Assembly: GCF_900637635.1 (NCBI RefSeq)
Contig: NZ_LR134383.1
Span: forward strand, 1,519,501 to 1,583,500
Length of the DNA stretch: 64,000 nt
Reading direction: 5' to 3'
DNA from: Legionella jordanis
Lineage (GTDB): Bacteria > Pseudomonadota > Gammaproteobacteria > Legionellales > Legionellaceae
Positions 7,430-16,705 of the stretch are shown piece by piece. Below the pieces are notes generated by a model. The model was not told the DNA's origin. It made no database searches and saw only the letters and a program-made list of their open reading frames with translations. The translations under genes were made by a program, and so were the position numbers. Within the stretch, counting starts at the first letter, position 1, and every line of letters begins with the position of its first letter.

Positions 7430-10328
7430 GCTGCTCCCCTTCTTTAAATTCAACACTTATGGGAGGAATTGGAGGTTTGACCCCTGCTGCTTTAAATTGG
7501 CTGGTGATGGCAAAGAGCACTTTTGAACGAATTTCAAATCGAGTGTGTAGCTGCACATTAATAAAATATCGTATTTCAAATTCTATTAATGCATCATCAA
7601 TCTGTTTTAAAAATACTTGCGGCGCAGGTTCGTTAACAATCTCAGGAATGATGGCCAAAACGTCCAAAATAAGTTGTTGAACCATTACCGGATCATCGGC
7701 GCGGCTGACTTTAATTGGAATAACCGTACGTACAATACTGTCTTGATGCGTCCAATTGGTGAAGGGTTTATTAAAAGTTTCTGCATTAGGGATAAGCACT
7801 TCCATATTATCCCAGGAACAAACACGCATGGATCGTATTCCAATGTGCGCCACTCGGCCTTCATAGTTTCCAAGTGTAATTAAATCCCCTTCTCTCACAG
7901 GCCGCTCTATGAGTAGCATAAGGCCGCCAACAATATTGGAAGCAAAATCTCTCAAGCCAAAGCCCATGCCAACAGCCAATCCTCCAACTACCATGGACAT
8001 CCCGCTAAAATCGAGTCCTAAAACACGAAGGGCAATGAATCCTCCAACCAGGATAACCGCGTATTGGGTGAAGACCGAAAGGCTATTGCGAATGCCGGAA
8101 TCTCTGGCATCTCGATAAAGCCATCGATAACCAAATTCCCTAGTCCACTTGGCAGCCCAGGCAAACACAGATGAAACAATAAGAAACTCAAGAATGCTGA
8201 TTGCTGTAATATACACTCCAGATAAATTGACCAATGGATATTCGCCGAACTTCAGCAAACTGGAAATAACAGCGGATTCAGAGTTCCAGCCAAACAACTG
8301 ACATAACACAAAAAAACTAAACATCAGTAACAGAACACGGAAAATTTTATCAAGAGGTTTTAAAAACACCTCAATCCATAGCCATCCGTTCCTTAAGGAA
8401 CTGATCATCCATTCAGACAGAAGCTCCAGGGCATCAATTAGTAATCCTCGACAGACCACATAACCTGTCATGATCATTAAAATTTGAACTTCGTATCGGC
8501 TAATGGTCCAGGCCAGGTTAATATAACCGATCAATCCAATCATGGCAGTGGTGAAAAGAGTTAAGGGAATTAATATCACCAGCAACATAATCGCGTTGCG
8601 AAAGTAGCGCTTTCTATTTTTAAGGAATGGGTGCAGTAAATGTTTAATTACTTCTTTGCTTTTCCAGCTAACGATAGAAACCGCGAGCAGAAAAAGCATA
8701 AAAAGACGATTAAAAATATCCTGAAGCAATATGGAGAGTGGCAGCAAATGACTAACCACCATCAAGGCAGTAGTCCATCCACCTGCTAAAAAAAGCCATT
8801 TCAAACGATGATACAAACGAACGTCGGTGCCTGATGAGTCGCTGATTCTTTCCAGTAGAACCAGGCGGGCGATAAAAATTAATACAAGAAAAAACAACCA
8901 GACGAAGGTTAAATTAAACAACAATTGATAATTTGAAAATGGAATATGGCTCAAATAAGGAATGGCTAATAGCAAAGTCGCAAGAGTGAAATGAGGAATA
9001 TTTCGTCTAAGCAAGGTAATGGCACCATGATATAAATGGCCTGATAAACGCGAGCGCTCTTTGTCCAGGCTCAAACGTTTAAGTAGCTTATGAAGCCCAA
9101 ATGCCAACAACACAATAAAACCTAACGTTGCCCATAATAACGTTGCGGGCAATCCATCTTGCCATACATAATTATCCTTAACTTTTAAAGTTAAGGATTT
9201 AAGATAATTGTAAAACTGGTTTGGAATATGAGACAGTTGATTGATGATTGCCGGCCAGCTATCGAGGCTATACTCTGAGAGACTTTGTCGAACTGAAATT
9301 TGTTTTTTCAATTCTTCCTGATGATTTTCAAGATCTTCTTGTAGAGTCTGTTGTTGAATAGCAATTCCTTCAATTCGGGAATTAACAATGCGCAACAGGG
9401 CGGAAAATTGCTGCTTTAAGCTATTTTCAGGTAGATGAGATTGCTCCTCTGTGAGCATAACGACCATTTTCTTTAACGATTGCTCCATATCAGACAACTG
9501 TCCAATGGATTCTTTATAAATTTCTGTGACTTTTTGCAGTGTTCTTATATTTGGATCTTTTAATAATAGATAGTCGGCTTTTACCAGCTTTTTTTGTAAT
9601 CCAATTTCAGCTATTTTGGCTTGCGTCAAATTAACCACCTGGTTATTTAGCAGTAATTTGGCTTCAGCAGCATAAAGGGAAGGAAAACCTGCGTCCGTTT
9701 TAATTTCTTGTTGTAATTTAATGGTGTTATCATACAGTCGTGTTAGTGATTCATTATATTTATCTTCCTGAGCTCGAAGTTTTTGCAGCTCTTCTTGCAT
9801 GTGTTCTCTTGATTTCCATAGCTCAAGCTGCTGCTTTCTAGCAAGCAAAACGGTTTGATAGTTATTAGCTAATGATAAATCTTCATTTATAAGATCAATT
9901 GTTCTTTTATTAACGTCCGTGAGTGTGCTGATCTTTCCAATGCGTTCTTGCGAATTGGTTTGATCATTTTCTGACAAGGGTGTTTGCTGCAACCGTTTCA
10001 GCTTTTGGCTAAAATCAAGCTGCAACCGCTTCTGATTGGTTAAGAAGCTTTCGAGGCTGCTGATTTTGGCTTGATTGAGGGCCAATAATGCATTGGTTTC
10101 TTGTTGTTGTTTAAGATAGGCGGCATGATCAAGCGGTGGCGCCATTAATTTGGTTTCATTAATGGCAAGGGTTAATTTCATCCGCTCCTGTACCAGGTAT
10201 TCAATTAATTTATTAGGACTAGCTTCAGATTTGGCATGCAGCTCTCCATGGCCCATACCAAGGGAGGCCAAACCGATAAAAACACACAAATAAAACCAGC
10301 GTAATTTCATAATTACACTGGTTTTCAT
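7392..10328 (-). CDS. MscK/MscS-family mechanosensitive channel
   Basis: About 978 residues. A signal peptide (hydrophobic stretch around residues 10-25) leads into a roughly 350-residue periplasmic coiled-coil region rich in Gln and Leu. Around ten membrane helices follow, then the MscS core: the glycine-rich pore helix (VVGGLAVGMGFGLRDFASN) and the beta domain with LIPNAETFNKPFTNWTH. The C-terminus is the alpha-beta vestibule. It should release solutes on hypo-osmotic shock; the size and periplasmic domain resemble MscK. The ATG at 10328 nearly abuts the aspS stop; a longer frame into aspS and a later ATG at 10310 are alternatives. It lies in an operon between aspS and mutH. Confidence 0.88.
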   Translation of the reverse strand: MKTSVIMKLRWFYLCVFIGLASLGMGHGELHAKSEASPNKLIEYLVQERMKLTLAINETKLMAPPLDHAAYLKQQQETNALLALNQAKISSLESFLTNQKRLQLDFSQKLKRLQQTPLSENDQTNSQERIGKISTLTDVNKRTIDLINEDLSLANNYQTVLLARKQQLELWKSREHMQEELQKLRAQEDKYNESLTRLYDNTIKLQQEIKTDAGFPSLYAAEAKLLLNNQVVNLTQAKIAEIGLQKKLVKADYLLLKDPNIRTLQKVTEIYKESIGQLSDMEQSLKKMVVMLTEEQSHLPENSLKQQFSALLRIVNSRIEGIAIQQQTLQEDLENHQEELKKQISVRQSLSEYSLDSWPAIINQLSHIPNQFYNYLKSLTLKVKDNYVWQDGLPATLLWATLGFIVLLAFGLHKLLKRLSLDKERSRLSGHLYHGAITLLRRNIPHFTLATLLLAIPYLSHIPFSNYQLLFNLTFVWLFFLVLIFIARLVLLERISDSSGTDVRLYHRLKWLFLAGGWTTALMVVSHLLPLSILLQDIFNRLFMLFLLAVSIVSWKSKEVIKHLLHPFLKNRKRYFRNAIMLLVILIPLTLFTTAMIGLIGYINLAWTISRYEVQILMIMTGYVVCRGLLIDALELLSEWMISSLRNGWLWIEVFLKPLDKIFRVLLLMFSFFVLCQLFGWNSESAVISSLLKFGEYPLVNLSGVYITAISILEFLIVSSVFAWAAKWTREFGYRWLYRDARDSGIRNSLSVFTQYAVILVGGFIALRVLGLDFSGMSMVVGGLAVGMGFGLRDFASNIVGGLMLLIERPVREGDLITLGNYEGRVAHIGIRSMRVCSWDNMEVLIPNAETFNKPFTNWTHQDSIVRTVIPIKVSRADDPVMVQQLILDVLAIIPEIVNEPAPQVFLKQIDDALIEFEIRYFINVQLHTRFEIRSKVLFAITSQFKAAGVKPPIPPISVEFKEGEQHASTAKSKAFEE

Positions 10329-10329
10329 T

Positions 10330-12111
10330 TTATTTTTTCGTTGAAGTGGACGCAAGACGAATTCCCAACTCATTCAGCTGAGCGCTACCTACCGCTGTTG
10401 GCGCACTGGTTAAAAGACATGCTGCCGTTTGCGTTTTAGGAAACGCAATTACATCACGAATGGAACTGGAATTGGTTAAAAGCATAGCTAGACGATCAAT
10501 GCCTAAGGCAATACCTCCATGAGGTGGACAGCCAAATTCCAGTGCATCCAGTAAAAAGCCAAATTTATCTTTAGCTTCCTGCTCACCTATCCCAAGTAAA
10601 TCAAATACGGTCTGTTGCAAGACTGGATTATGAATACGAATTGATCCACCACCAATTTCATAACCATTAATAACAATGTCATAAGCTTTTGCCAAAGTTT
10701 TAGTTGGTTGCTGGCGTAAATTCTCCGCAGATAATTCTTTTGGCGAGGTAAATGGGTGATGCATGGCTTGCAATTGGTTAGTTTTCATATCGACTTCAAA
10801 CATTGGCCAATCAACGACCCATAATAGACGCCAACCACTTTCAACCAAACCGCGGTCATGACCGAGTTTTACTCGCAAGGCGCCCATCGATTCATTCACC
10901 AATTGGTGATGCCCTGCCCCAAAGAATAAAACATCACCGGTTTGGGCATTAGCGCGATCCAGAATGGCTTTTACTGTATTCTCATTTAAAAACTTAAGGA
11001 TTGGTGATTGCAATCCTTGCATGCCTTGGCTTAGGTCGTTCACCTTAATGTAGGCCAGCCCCTTGGCTCCATAAATACCTACAAAATCCCCATAGCCATC
11101 TAATTCTTTGCGGCTTAACTCACAGCCCTGCGGTAATTTTAAAGCCACAACTCGCCCTTCGGCACTGTCAGCCGCAGCAGCAAATACATTGAAGTCAGAT
11201 CCTTTGACCAGATCAGCGATATCTATCAATTCTAATGGAATACGCAAATCCGGTTTATCACTGCCAAAACGCCTCATAGCTTCAGCATATGTCATACGGG
11301 GTAATTGCTCAGGTAATTCAACATCCAGAGTCTGTTTGAAGATTTCTTTCAGCATTCCTTCAATGAGCGCTTGAATATGAGTTTCATCAATAAAACTCAT
11401 TTCAATATCTAACTGGGTGAATTCAGGTTGTCTATCAGCCCTTAAATCTTCGTCTCGAAAACAACGGACAATTTGATAATATTTGTCAAAGCCCGCCATC
11501 ATTAATAACTGTTTAAACAGCTGTGGTGACTGAGGGAGCGCATAAAACTGGCCAGGATGAACGCGCGATGGAACCAGATAATCTCTTGCTCCCTCAGGCG
11601 TTGCCTTGGTTAACATAGGTGTTTCTACATCTAAAAACCCCTGGGCATTCAAATATTCACGCATGCAACTTATCATTTTATGCCGCAAAGATAAATTGTG
11701 CTGCATGCCTTCACGCCTTAAATCAATGTAGCGATAGCGATAACGTAAATCTTCACTTACAGTTTGATGTTCATCAGGTAAGAAAGGCGGCGTCTTGGAT
11801 TGATTAAGAATTTCAAGTTCAGCTCCAAGGATTTCTATTCTTCCAGTAAGCATTTTTTCATTGATCATCCCTTCAGGTCGACTCCGGACAGTACCCTTCA
11901 CAAGCACGACGTACTCGTGTTTCAGCTTTTCTGCGATGTTAAATACGGATTTAAATTCCGGTTCATAAACCACTTGCACCAAACCTGAACGATCACGAAT
12001 ATCTAGAAAAATAACCCCGCCATGATCTCTGCGATTGTGTACCCAACCACAGACAGTAACCGTTTGTCCAAGCATTGATTCATTAACACTGGTGCAATAA
12101 TGTGATCTCAT
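10330..12111 (-). CDS. aspS: Aspartyl-tRNA synthetase
   Basis: The protein has 593 residues, the usual length of bacterial AspRS. The N-terminal OB fold binds the anticodon ([19 protein letters not shown]). Class II motif 2 is seen in [15 protein letters not shown], the GAD insertion lies at about 290-420, and motif 3 is [13 protein letters not shown] near the end. It charges tRNA-Asp. The start ATG overlaps the DUF502 stop by four bases (ATGA), so the two are coupled. Whether it also charges tRNA-Asn cannot be judged here. Confidence 0.97.
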   Translation of the reverse strand: MRSHYCTSVNESMLGQTVTVCGWVHNRRDHGGVIFLDIRDRSGLVQVVYEPEFKSVFNIAEKLKHEYVVLVKGTVRSRPEGMINEKMLTGRIEILGAELEILNQSKTPPFLPDEHQTVSEDLRYRYRYIDLRREGMQHNLSLRHKMISCMREYLNAQGFLDVETPMLTKATPEGARDYLVPSRVHPGQFYALPQSPQLFKQLLMMAGFDKYYQIVRCFRDEDLRADRQPEFTQLDIEMSFIDETHIQALIEGMLKEIFKQTLDVELPEQLPRMTYAEAMRRFGSDKPDLRIPLELIDIADLVKGSDFNVFAAAADSAEGRVVALKLPQGCELSRKELDGYGDFVGIYGAKGLAYIKVNDLSQGMQGLQSPILKFLNENTVKAILDRANAQTGDVLFFGAGHHQLVNESMGALRVKLGHDRGLVESGWRLLWVVDWPMFEVDMKTNQLQAMHHPFTSPKELSAENLRQQPTKTLAKAYDIVINGYEIGGGSIRIHNPVLQQTVFDLLGIGEQEAKDKFGFLLDALEFGCPPHGGIALGIDRLAMLLTNSSSIRDVIAFPKTQTAACLLTSAPTAVGSAQLNELGIRLASTSTKK

Positions 12112-12764
12112 AAGGCCGCCTGTTTAGATGTATTTTTTAAATTGGAGTTAGCATGTTTTAAATTAGGTTGCATCACACCGAGAGAAATAATAAATTTTAA
12201 TGCTTCATCCACCGTCATATCGACTTCAATCGCTTCTCGCTTCGCAACCATGAGTAAGAAACCTGATGTTGGGTTTGGAGTGGTGGGGATAAATAATGAC
12301 ACCATCTCTTCTCCTGTATGCTCTGAAATGACTGAGCCGTTTGGATTGCCGGTTAAAAAAGCAATACTCCACACGTCTTTTCTAGGATATTCAACTAACA
12401 GCACTTTACGAAAAGCTTGGCTATTACTAGCAAAAAGGGCATTAATTACCTGTTTGGACGCATTATATATGGAGCGCACCAAGGGAATTTTTGCGAGAAT
12501 TTTTTCGCCCATCTTGACTAGGCGTTCACCAAAATAGTTGGTGGCGATGATGCCAGTCAATAAAATAATTGCCAAAGATAAAATAACGCCCAATCCTGGA
12601 ATATGTACTCCAAACACGCGATCAGGATGATAGGAATCGGGAAGCAATGCTATGGTTTTATCCAGCATTTCGACAATAAAGTGCAGTACAATAAATGTAA
12701 CAACGATAGGCAACCATACTACCAAACCTGCCAAAAGGTAGCGGCGCAGAGTTTTTGACTTCAA
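12108..12764 (-). CDS. DUF502 family inner-membrane protein
   Basis: This 218-residue protein has two strong membrane helices ([20 protein letters not shown] near residues 10-30 and [20 protein letters not shown] near 57-77) and a soluble C-terminal domain. The pattern [13 protein letters not shown] followed by [14 protein letters not shown] is the signature of DUF502. The biochemical role is not known. The family is often found beside aspS in gammaproteobacteria, as here. It overlaps both neighbours by four bases. Confidence 0.9.
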   Translation of the reverse strand: MKSKTLRRYLLAGLVVWLPIVVTFIVLHFIVEMLDKTIALLPDSYHPDRVFGVHIPGLGVILSLAIILLTGIIATNYFGERLVKMGEKILAKIPLVRSIYNASKQVINALFASNSQAFRKVLLVEYPRKDVWSIAFLTGNPNGSVISEHTGEEMVSLFIPTTPNPTSGFLLMVAKREAIEVDMTVDEALKFIISLGVMQPNLKHANSNLKNTSKQAAL

Positions 12765-13048
12765 TCTTTATCACCTTTCTTATCGGATTTGGCCGGTTGT
12801 GTTTCGGTGGATTTTGGTTCTGAGGTTGAGGACTCTTTGGTACCCGGTTTGGCCTCTTTTTTGTCCTTGTTTTTAAAATCAGTAACGTACCAACCAGTTC
12901 CCTTCAATTGAAATCCGGCTGCGGAAACTAAGCGAACAGCGGTATCTTGAAAGCATTGCGGACATTGTTTCGCAGGCGCGTCCCCTATTTTTTGCATCAA
13001 GTCGAAATGGTGATGGCAACTTTTACATTCATATTCATAAATTGGCAT
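12761..13048 (-). CDS. FmdB-family zinc-ribbon protein
   Basis: The protein has 95 residues. Four cysteines in two CxxC pairs (Cys8, Cys11, Cys29, Cys32) form a zinc ribbon opened by MPIYEYEC, the standard start of this family. GFQLKGTGWYVTDF follows, and the tail is a Lys/Ser/Thr/Glu-rich disordered segment. The name comes from a formamidase regulator, but most members have no proven role. It is the first gene of the operon. The ATG at 13048 has GGAG upstream; a TTG one codon earlier is less likely. Confidence 0.9.
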   Translation of the reverse strand: MPIYEYECKSCHHHFDLMQKIGDAPAKQCPQCFQDTAVRLVSAAGFQLKGTGWYVTDFKNKDKKEAKPGTKESSTSEPKSTETQPAKSDKKGDKD

Positions 13049-13110
13049 CAACTAATCTCCACAAATTATCCAGTTACGCTATTTTTTAGCTACTTTTTAA
13101 ATAGTATTGA

Positions 13111-13139
13111 ATTATAGCTAACATCAGCATTATGAACAA
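13111..13139 (-). promoter_or_regulatory. Sigma-70-type promoter of the fmdB-aspS-mutH operon
   Basis: On the minus strand TTGTTC and a perfect TATAAT are separated by 17 bases, and the first gene starts about 60 bases downstream. The site lies between the bioD stop and this operon, so the operon need not depend on bio transcription. Confidence 0.55.
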
Positions 13140-13178
13140 CAACATGACCAAAGCTAATGGTGATAAATCATTGGGATT

Positions 13179-13826
13179 TCAAGAGCAACCCGGGAAAAAA
13201 CCCTTAAAATGGCCTTTATGGTCAACTCGACCTAAAAACGGCATGGACATTTTCGTTTTTAAGGTTTCGATGCTTTCTTCCAAACTAGGCATCCCAGGAT
13301 TTAAACAATTGGCAATCCATCCAGAGCATGGGATTGCTGCCTGTTTTAATGTCATTGCAGTCAACAATGCATGATTAATGCACCCCACCCGCATACCAAC
13401 CACCACAATCGCCGGAATTCCGCTTAGGTTTAAAAAATCAAGCCAGCTGTCTTCGTCATTAAGGGGGACCATTAATCCTCCTGCCCCCTCAATCAAAAGA
13501 CAGTCCAGTCCTTGGTAAGCTTGATTACAAAAATCGGCAATAGCTTTAACATTCAGTTCAACCCCTTCCTGCTTTGCAGCAAGATGAGGTGAAATTGGCG
13601 GGCGAAACATCCAGCCATTTATATTCAAGTTTCCATCGCCATTATGCTTTTGCAAATGGACGACATCCTCATTAATCAATTTTCCATTCGATTCATAGGC
13701 TCCACTCGCCACGGGCTTGATGGCTTTTGCTTTAATTGTTCTCTCGTTTAAATAATCAAGTATTTGGCAGGTTACATAAGTTTTACCGCAATCTGTATCA
13801 GTGCCGGTTATAAAAAAACGTTTCAT
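13179..13826 (-). CDS. bioD: Dethiobiotin synthetase
   Basis: The 215-residue protein has the P-loop GTDTDCGKT at residues 8-16, the switch-type motif LIEGAGGLMVPL, and Lys37 in AIKPVASGAYES, all standard for BioD. It closes the ureido ring of dethiobiotin from DAPA, CO2 and ATP. It is the last gene of bioB-bioF-bioH-bioD, and its start lies 29 bases inside bioH, which suggests translational coupling. Confidence 0.95.
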   Translation of the reverse strand: MKRFFITGTDTDCGKTYVTCQILDYLNERTIKAKAIKPVASGAYESNGKLINEDVVHLQKHNGDGNLNINGWMFRPPISPHLAAKQEGVELNVKAIADFCNQAYQGLDCLLIEGAGGLMVPLNDEDSWLDFLNLSGIPAIVVVGMRVGCINHALLTAMTLKQAAIPCSGWIANCLNPGMPSLEESIETLKTKMSMPFLGRVDHKGHFKGFFPGCS

Positions 13827-14541
13827 TCAACACATACTCCAAATGTTCAAGAAATTCGAATTGATGCGATAAAAATGGCATATGGGCTGCCCTTGGAAAT
13901 AAGACATAATTGAATTGGGGGTAATGGTTTTGCATGGCTTTCATGGTTTCTATGGGGGTAATGGCATCCAGTCTGCCAAACCAATAACTTGCCGGTTTTT
14001 TAAAGTTTAATAATTGTTCTCTTAAATCCCATTGTTCAAGGATTTCCAATCCTTTTTTTAAAGGTGCAATTGTTGGGTGAAAATCCAAAGCAGGAGAATG
14101 ATTCAAATTGCGGAATTGTAAACTAATAAAATCATTGATTGTTTTATGGGGATCAATTGCCAGATTTTTAAAAAAATTTTGAAAAACAATCTTCTCGACT
14201 CCAGGCCAATCTCCTTCTTTAATGAATCGCGGGGATGATGCAATATTAACCAAATGGAGTATTTTCTCCTGAGCTTCCAAAGCTAATTTACTTGCAAACA
14301 GGCCTCCCATTGACCAACCAACGAGAACAAAACGCTCTGGAAGCCGATTAAGAAGCTCCTCTTTGAATTGATCCCAACCCATTAATGGGCTGAGGCCAAA
14401 TCCTGGCAAATCCACTAAATAAAGTTGATATTTTGTTGCTAATGTATTCGCCAATGGCAGCCATACTTTATGATCAAAACCCCATCCATGAAAAAATACA
14501 AGGGCAGGCCCTGAGCCTATAATTTTAATGTTCAGTTGCAT
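13798..14541 (-). CDS. bioH: Pimeloyl-ACP methyl ester carboxylesterase
   Basis: This 247-residue alpha/beta hydrolase has the nucleophile Ser77 in VGWSMGG, the oxyanion segment FFHGWGFDHKVW, an acid Asp in FGRLDAITP and the catalytic His in RAAHMPFLSH. BioH removes the methyl ester that BioC puts on, releasing pimeloyl-ACP for BioF. No bioC lies in this window, so it must be elsewhere. The gene overlaps bioF by 17 bases and bioD by 29. Confidence 0.93.
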   Translation of the reverse strand: MQLNIKIIGSGPALVFFHGWGFDHKVWLPLANTLATKYQLYLVDLPGFGLSPLMGWDQFKEELLNRLPERFVLVGWSMGGLFASKLALEAQEKILHLVNIASSPRFIKEGDWPGVEKIVFQNFFKNLAIDPHKTINDFISLQFRNLNHSPALDFHPTIAPLKKGLEILEQWDLREQLLNFKKPASYWFGRLDAITPIETMKAMQNHYPQFNYVLFPRAAHMPFLSHQFEFLEHLEYVLNETFFYNRH

Positions 14542-15658
14542 AAATATCGTGAAGTTGAGAAAACAAAAAATTTATATCTTTAGGTTCGTGATGATAATTT
14601 AAAATGATGCGAAGGCCTGTTTCTTTACGGGTGACTGTCGGTTCACGCATCGGTGAGCAAAAAATCCCTTTTTCCCTAAGTTTTGCTCCATATGTTAATG
14701 CTTTGTGTGGGCAGCCCAATTGCAGTTGTTGAATGGCTGTAGAGGAATGACGCCATTTCAGTGGTGAGTTCTTAATGGCTTGACGAAAGTGCTCAACCAG
14801 CTCATACAATTTTTTTCTTCGTTCATCGGCAGCGAGCACGATGTAAAATGTTTCAAGCAGGCCATAAGAAAGAGCCGGGCTAATGGCGGTTGAATAAATG
14901 TGTGAACGAGCTGCTTGCAGTAAAGCCTCAATCCAGGGCTTTCGGCCAACAACAATGGCGCTTTGACAAGCGAGGCTTTTACCAAAAGGAATAATTCTTA
15001 AAGCCACTTCTTGCTGGGTTAAACCATGATGTTCGACCGCCCCTAAGCCTTTGTGTCCTAAAACTCCAAATGCATGAGCCTCATCAACAATTAATTCCGC
15101 ATTTGATTTTTTGCAAATCAAGTGCATTGCGGATAACTCCGCGACTTCGCCACTCATGCTAAAAATTCCTTCAGTGACGACTGTGCCAGGGCTGTTTATA
15201 AGGTTTAATTGTTCATCCAAGCTTGCGAGATTATTGTGCAAAAATCGTTTAAATTCCGCTTTATGCAATTTTATACCGTCGTAAATAGAAGCATGAATGC
15301 CTTTATCGATACAAAGCTTGATTTTAAGTCGCGCCAGCAGTGAAACTACGGCTAAATTAGCAGCATATCCAGAAGTAAACAAAATTGCATCGTCTGCATT
15401 TAGCTCTTGTGCAAAATTATGTTCAAGTTCTTTGTGCATGGGGTGATTGCCACAGACCACCATTGAGCCTCCGCTCCCCGCGGAATATTTCTTAAACCCT
15501 CGTTGAAACGCTTGTTTAACGAGAGGTTCATTGCTCAATGAAAGATAATCGTTGGAGCTAAAGTTCAACAAAGTATCATGACTTCTAATAAATCGAGCCC
15601 GATACAAACCTCTGTCCTTTAGCTCCTGGCAAAACTGATGTAGCAACGTATCCATCAT
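14525..15658 (-). CDS. bioF: 8-amino-7-oxononanoate synthase
   Basis: This 377-residue PLP enzyme belongs to the alpha-oxoamine synthase group. NFSSNDYLSLS stands near the start, TSGYAANLAVVSLL in the middle, VDEAHAFGVLGHKG carries the PLP-contacting Asp, and the Schiff-base Lys is in IIPFGKSLA. It condenses pimeloyl-ACP with L-alanine. The start ATG overlaps the bioB stop by four bases (ATGA). Confidence 0.95.
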   Translation of the reverse strand: MMDTLLHQFCQELKDRGLYRARFIRSHDTLLNFSSNDYLSLSNEPLVKQAFQRGFKKYSAGSGGSMVVCGNHPMHKELEHNFAQELNADDAILFTSGYAANLAVVSLLARLKIKLCIDKGIHASIYDGIKLHKAEFKRFLHNNLASLDEQLNLINSPGTVVTEGIFSMSGEVAELSAMHLICKKSNAELIVDEAHAFGVLGHKGLGAVEHHGLTQQEVALRIIPFGKSLACQSAIVVGRKPWIEALLQAARSHIYSTAISPALSYGLLETFYIVLAADERRKKLYELVEHFRQAIKNSPLKWRHSSTAIQQLQLGCPHKALTYGAKLREKGIFCSPMREPTVTRKETGLRIILNYHHEPKDINFLFSQLHDIYATEH

Positions 15659-16605
15659 AGACTTTCAAAAGCTTTAATTCCTAACTTACTTAACAACAAA
15701 TTATCTTTATCTTGTTTGGGATTGGCTTCAGTTAGTAATTTATTACCGATAAAAATGGAGTTTGCTCCAGCGAAATAACATAATGCTTGCAGCTCATCGC
15801 TCATTTCTGTCCGACCAGCAGTAAGCCGAATTACGCTCTTTGGCATAAGAATACGCGCAGTTGCAATCGTTCTTACCAACTCAATTCCCTCCACTTGCGG
15901 GGATTTAGCCAAAGGAGTTCCTTCAACTGGAATCAAACGGTTTATCGGAACGCTCTCTGGCGGGACTTCCATATTTGCCAAGGTTTGTAAGAATTCGATT
16001 CGATCTTCCCTTGTTTCACCAAGCCCAAGAATCCCCCCACAGCATACCGCAATGCCGGCTTTACGCACACGCTCCACGGTATCCAGACGATCCTTAAAGG
16101 TTCTGGTGGTGGTTACTTTATCGTAATGGGAGGGTGAAGTATCAATATTATGGTTGTAATAGTCTAAACCGGCTTCTTTTAGTGCTAAAGCTTGCTCGTC
16201 TTTCAGCATGCCTAAGGTCATGCAGGTTTCAAGACCGAGCCCCTTAACCTGGGTTATCATTTCTTTCAGTTGCGGCATCGCTTTATCTGGAGGGCAGCGC
16301 CATGCAGCTCCCATACAAAATCGCTTTGCACCCTGTTCCTTAGCCTCTTTCGCTTTAACTAAAACTTGCTCAATGGACATTAATTTTTCTTTTTCCACGT
16401 GCGTACTATAGTGGCCGCTTTGTGAGCAGTAACCGCAATCTTCCGGGCATGCTCCTGTTTTTATGCTTAATAATTTTGCGAGTTGGATGGAGTTCGCAGG
16501 CTGATTTTCCTTATGGATTCGATGTGCTTCATAAAGCAGATCATTAAAGGGTTGTTCGTAGATGGCAGCTATTTCATGAAGATTCCATTGCTTGGATGTA
16601 GTCAC
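15655..16605 (-). CDS. bioB: Biotin synthase (radical SAM)
   Basis: The protein has 316 residues. Cys53, Cys57 and Cys60 (CPEDCGYC) bind the SAM [4Fe-4S] cluster and sit at the same positions as in E. coli BioB. YNHNIDTS, the GGILGLGE segment and RLTAGR complete the usual set; the Arg near the end is a ligand of the second cluster. It inserts sulfur into dethiobiotin. AAGGTG lies before the ATG. It is the first gene of the minus-strand biotin operon and diverges from bioA. Confidence 0.97.
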   Translation of the reverse strand: MTTSKQWNLHEIAAIYEQPFNDLLYEAHRIHKENQPANSIQLAKLLSIKTGACPEDCGYCSQSGHYSTHVEKEKLMSIEQVLVKAKEAKEQGAKRFCMGAAWRCPPDKAMPQLKEMITQVKGLGLETCMTLGMLKDEQALALKEAGLDYYNHNIDTSPSHYDKVTTTRTFKDRLDTVERVRKAGIAVCCGGILGLGETREDRIEFLQTLANMEVPPESVPINRLIPVEGTPLAKSPQVEGIELVRTIATARILMPKSVIRLTAGRTEMSDELQALCYFAGANSIFIGNKLLTEANPKQDKDNLLLSKLGIKAFESL

Positions 16606-16652
16606 ATTTTCACCTTGCTGTTGTCAAATATTCTTTCTCTTAATGGGTCGAC

Positions 16653-16680
16653 ATGATAAAGTTCCGGCTTTTATTGTCAA
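16653..16680 (-). promoter_or_regulatory. bioB promoter
   Basis: On the minus strand there is a perfect -35 TTGACA (bases 16680-16675), 16 bases of spacer, then -10 TATCAT (16658-16653, five of six). The bioB ATG is 48 bases further on. The -35 box lies inside the left half of the candidate BirA operator. Confidence 0.65.
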
Positions 16681-16705
16681 CCAAAAAATTTAATATGGTT
16701 AACGT
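16674..16705. promoter_or_regulatory. Candidate BirA operator between bioB and bioA
   Basis: TTGTCAACC, 14 bases, GGTTAACGT. The enterobacterial BirA box is TTGTAAACC, a spacer of about 14-16 bases, then GGTTTACAA. The left half matches in eight of nine bases and the right in six of nine. It covers the bioB -35 box and the bioA start codon, so one bound BirA dimer could block both. Location and spacing are the main support. Confidence 0.6.

Noticed and set aside
7156-7680. 174-codon plus-strand open frame
   Set aside because: It lies antisense to mutH and the channel gene, whose families are certain.
13132-13374. Small plus-strand open frame
   Set aside because: Antisense to bioD, whose motifs are intact.
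16653-16694. Longer bioA with a start at 16653
   Set aside because: It would place the bioB -10 box and the BirA-like operator inside bioA and adds residues not seen in BioA proteins.
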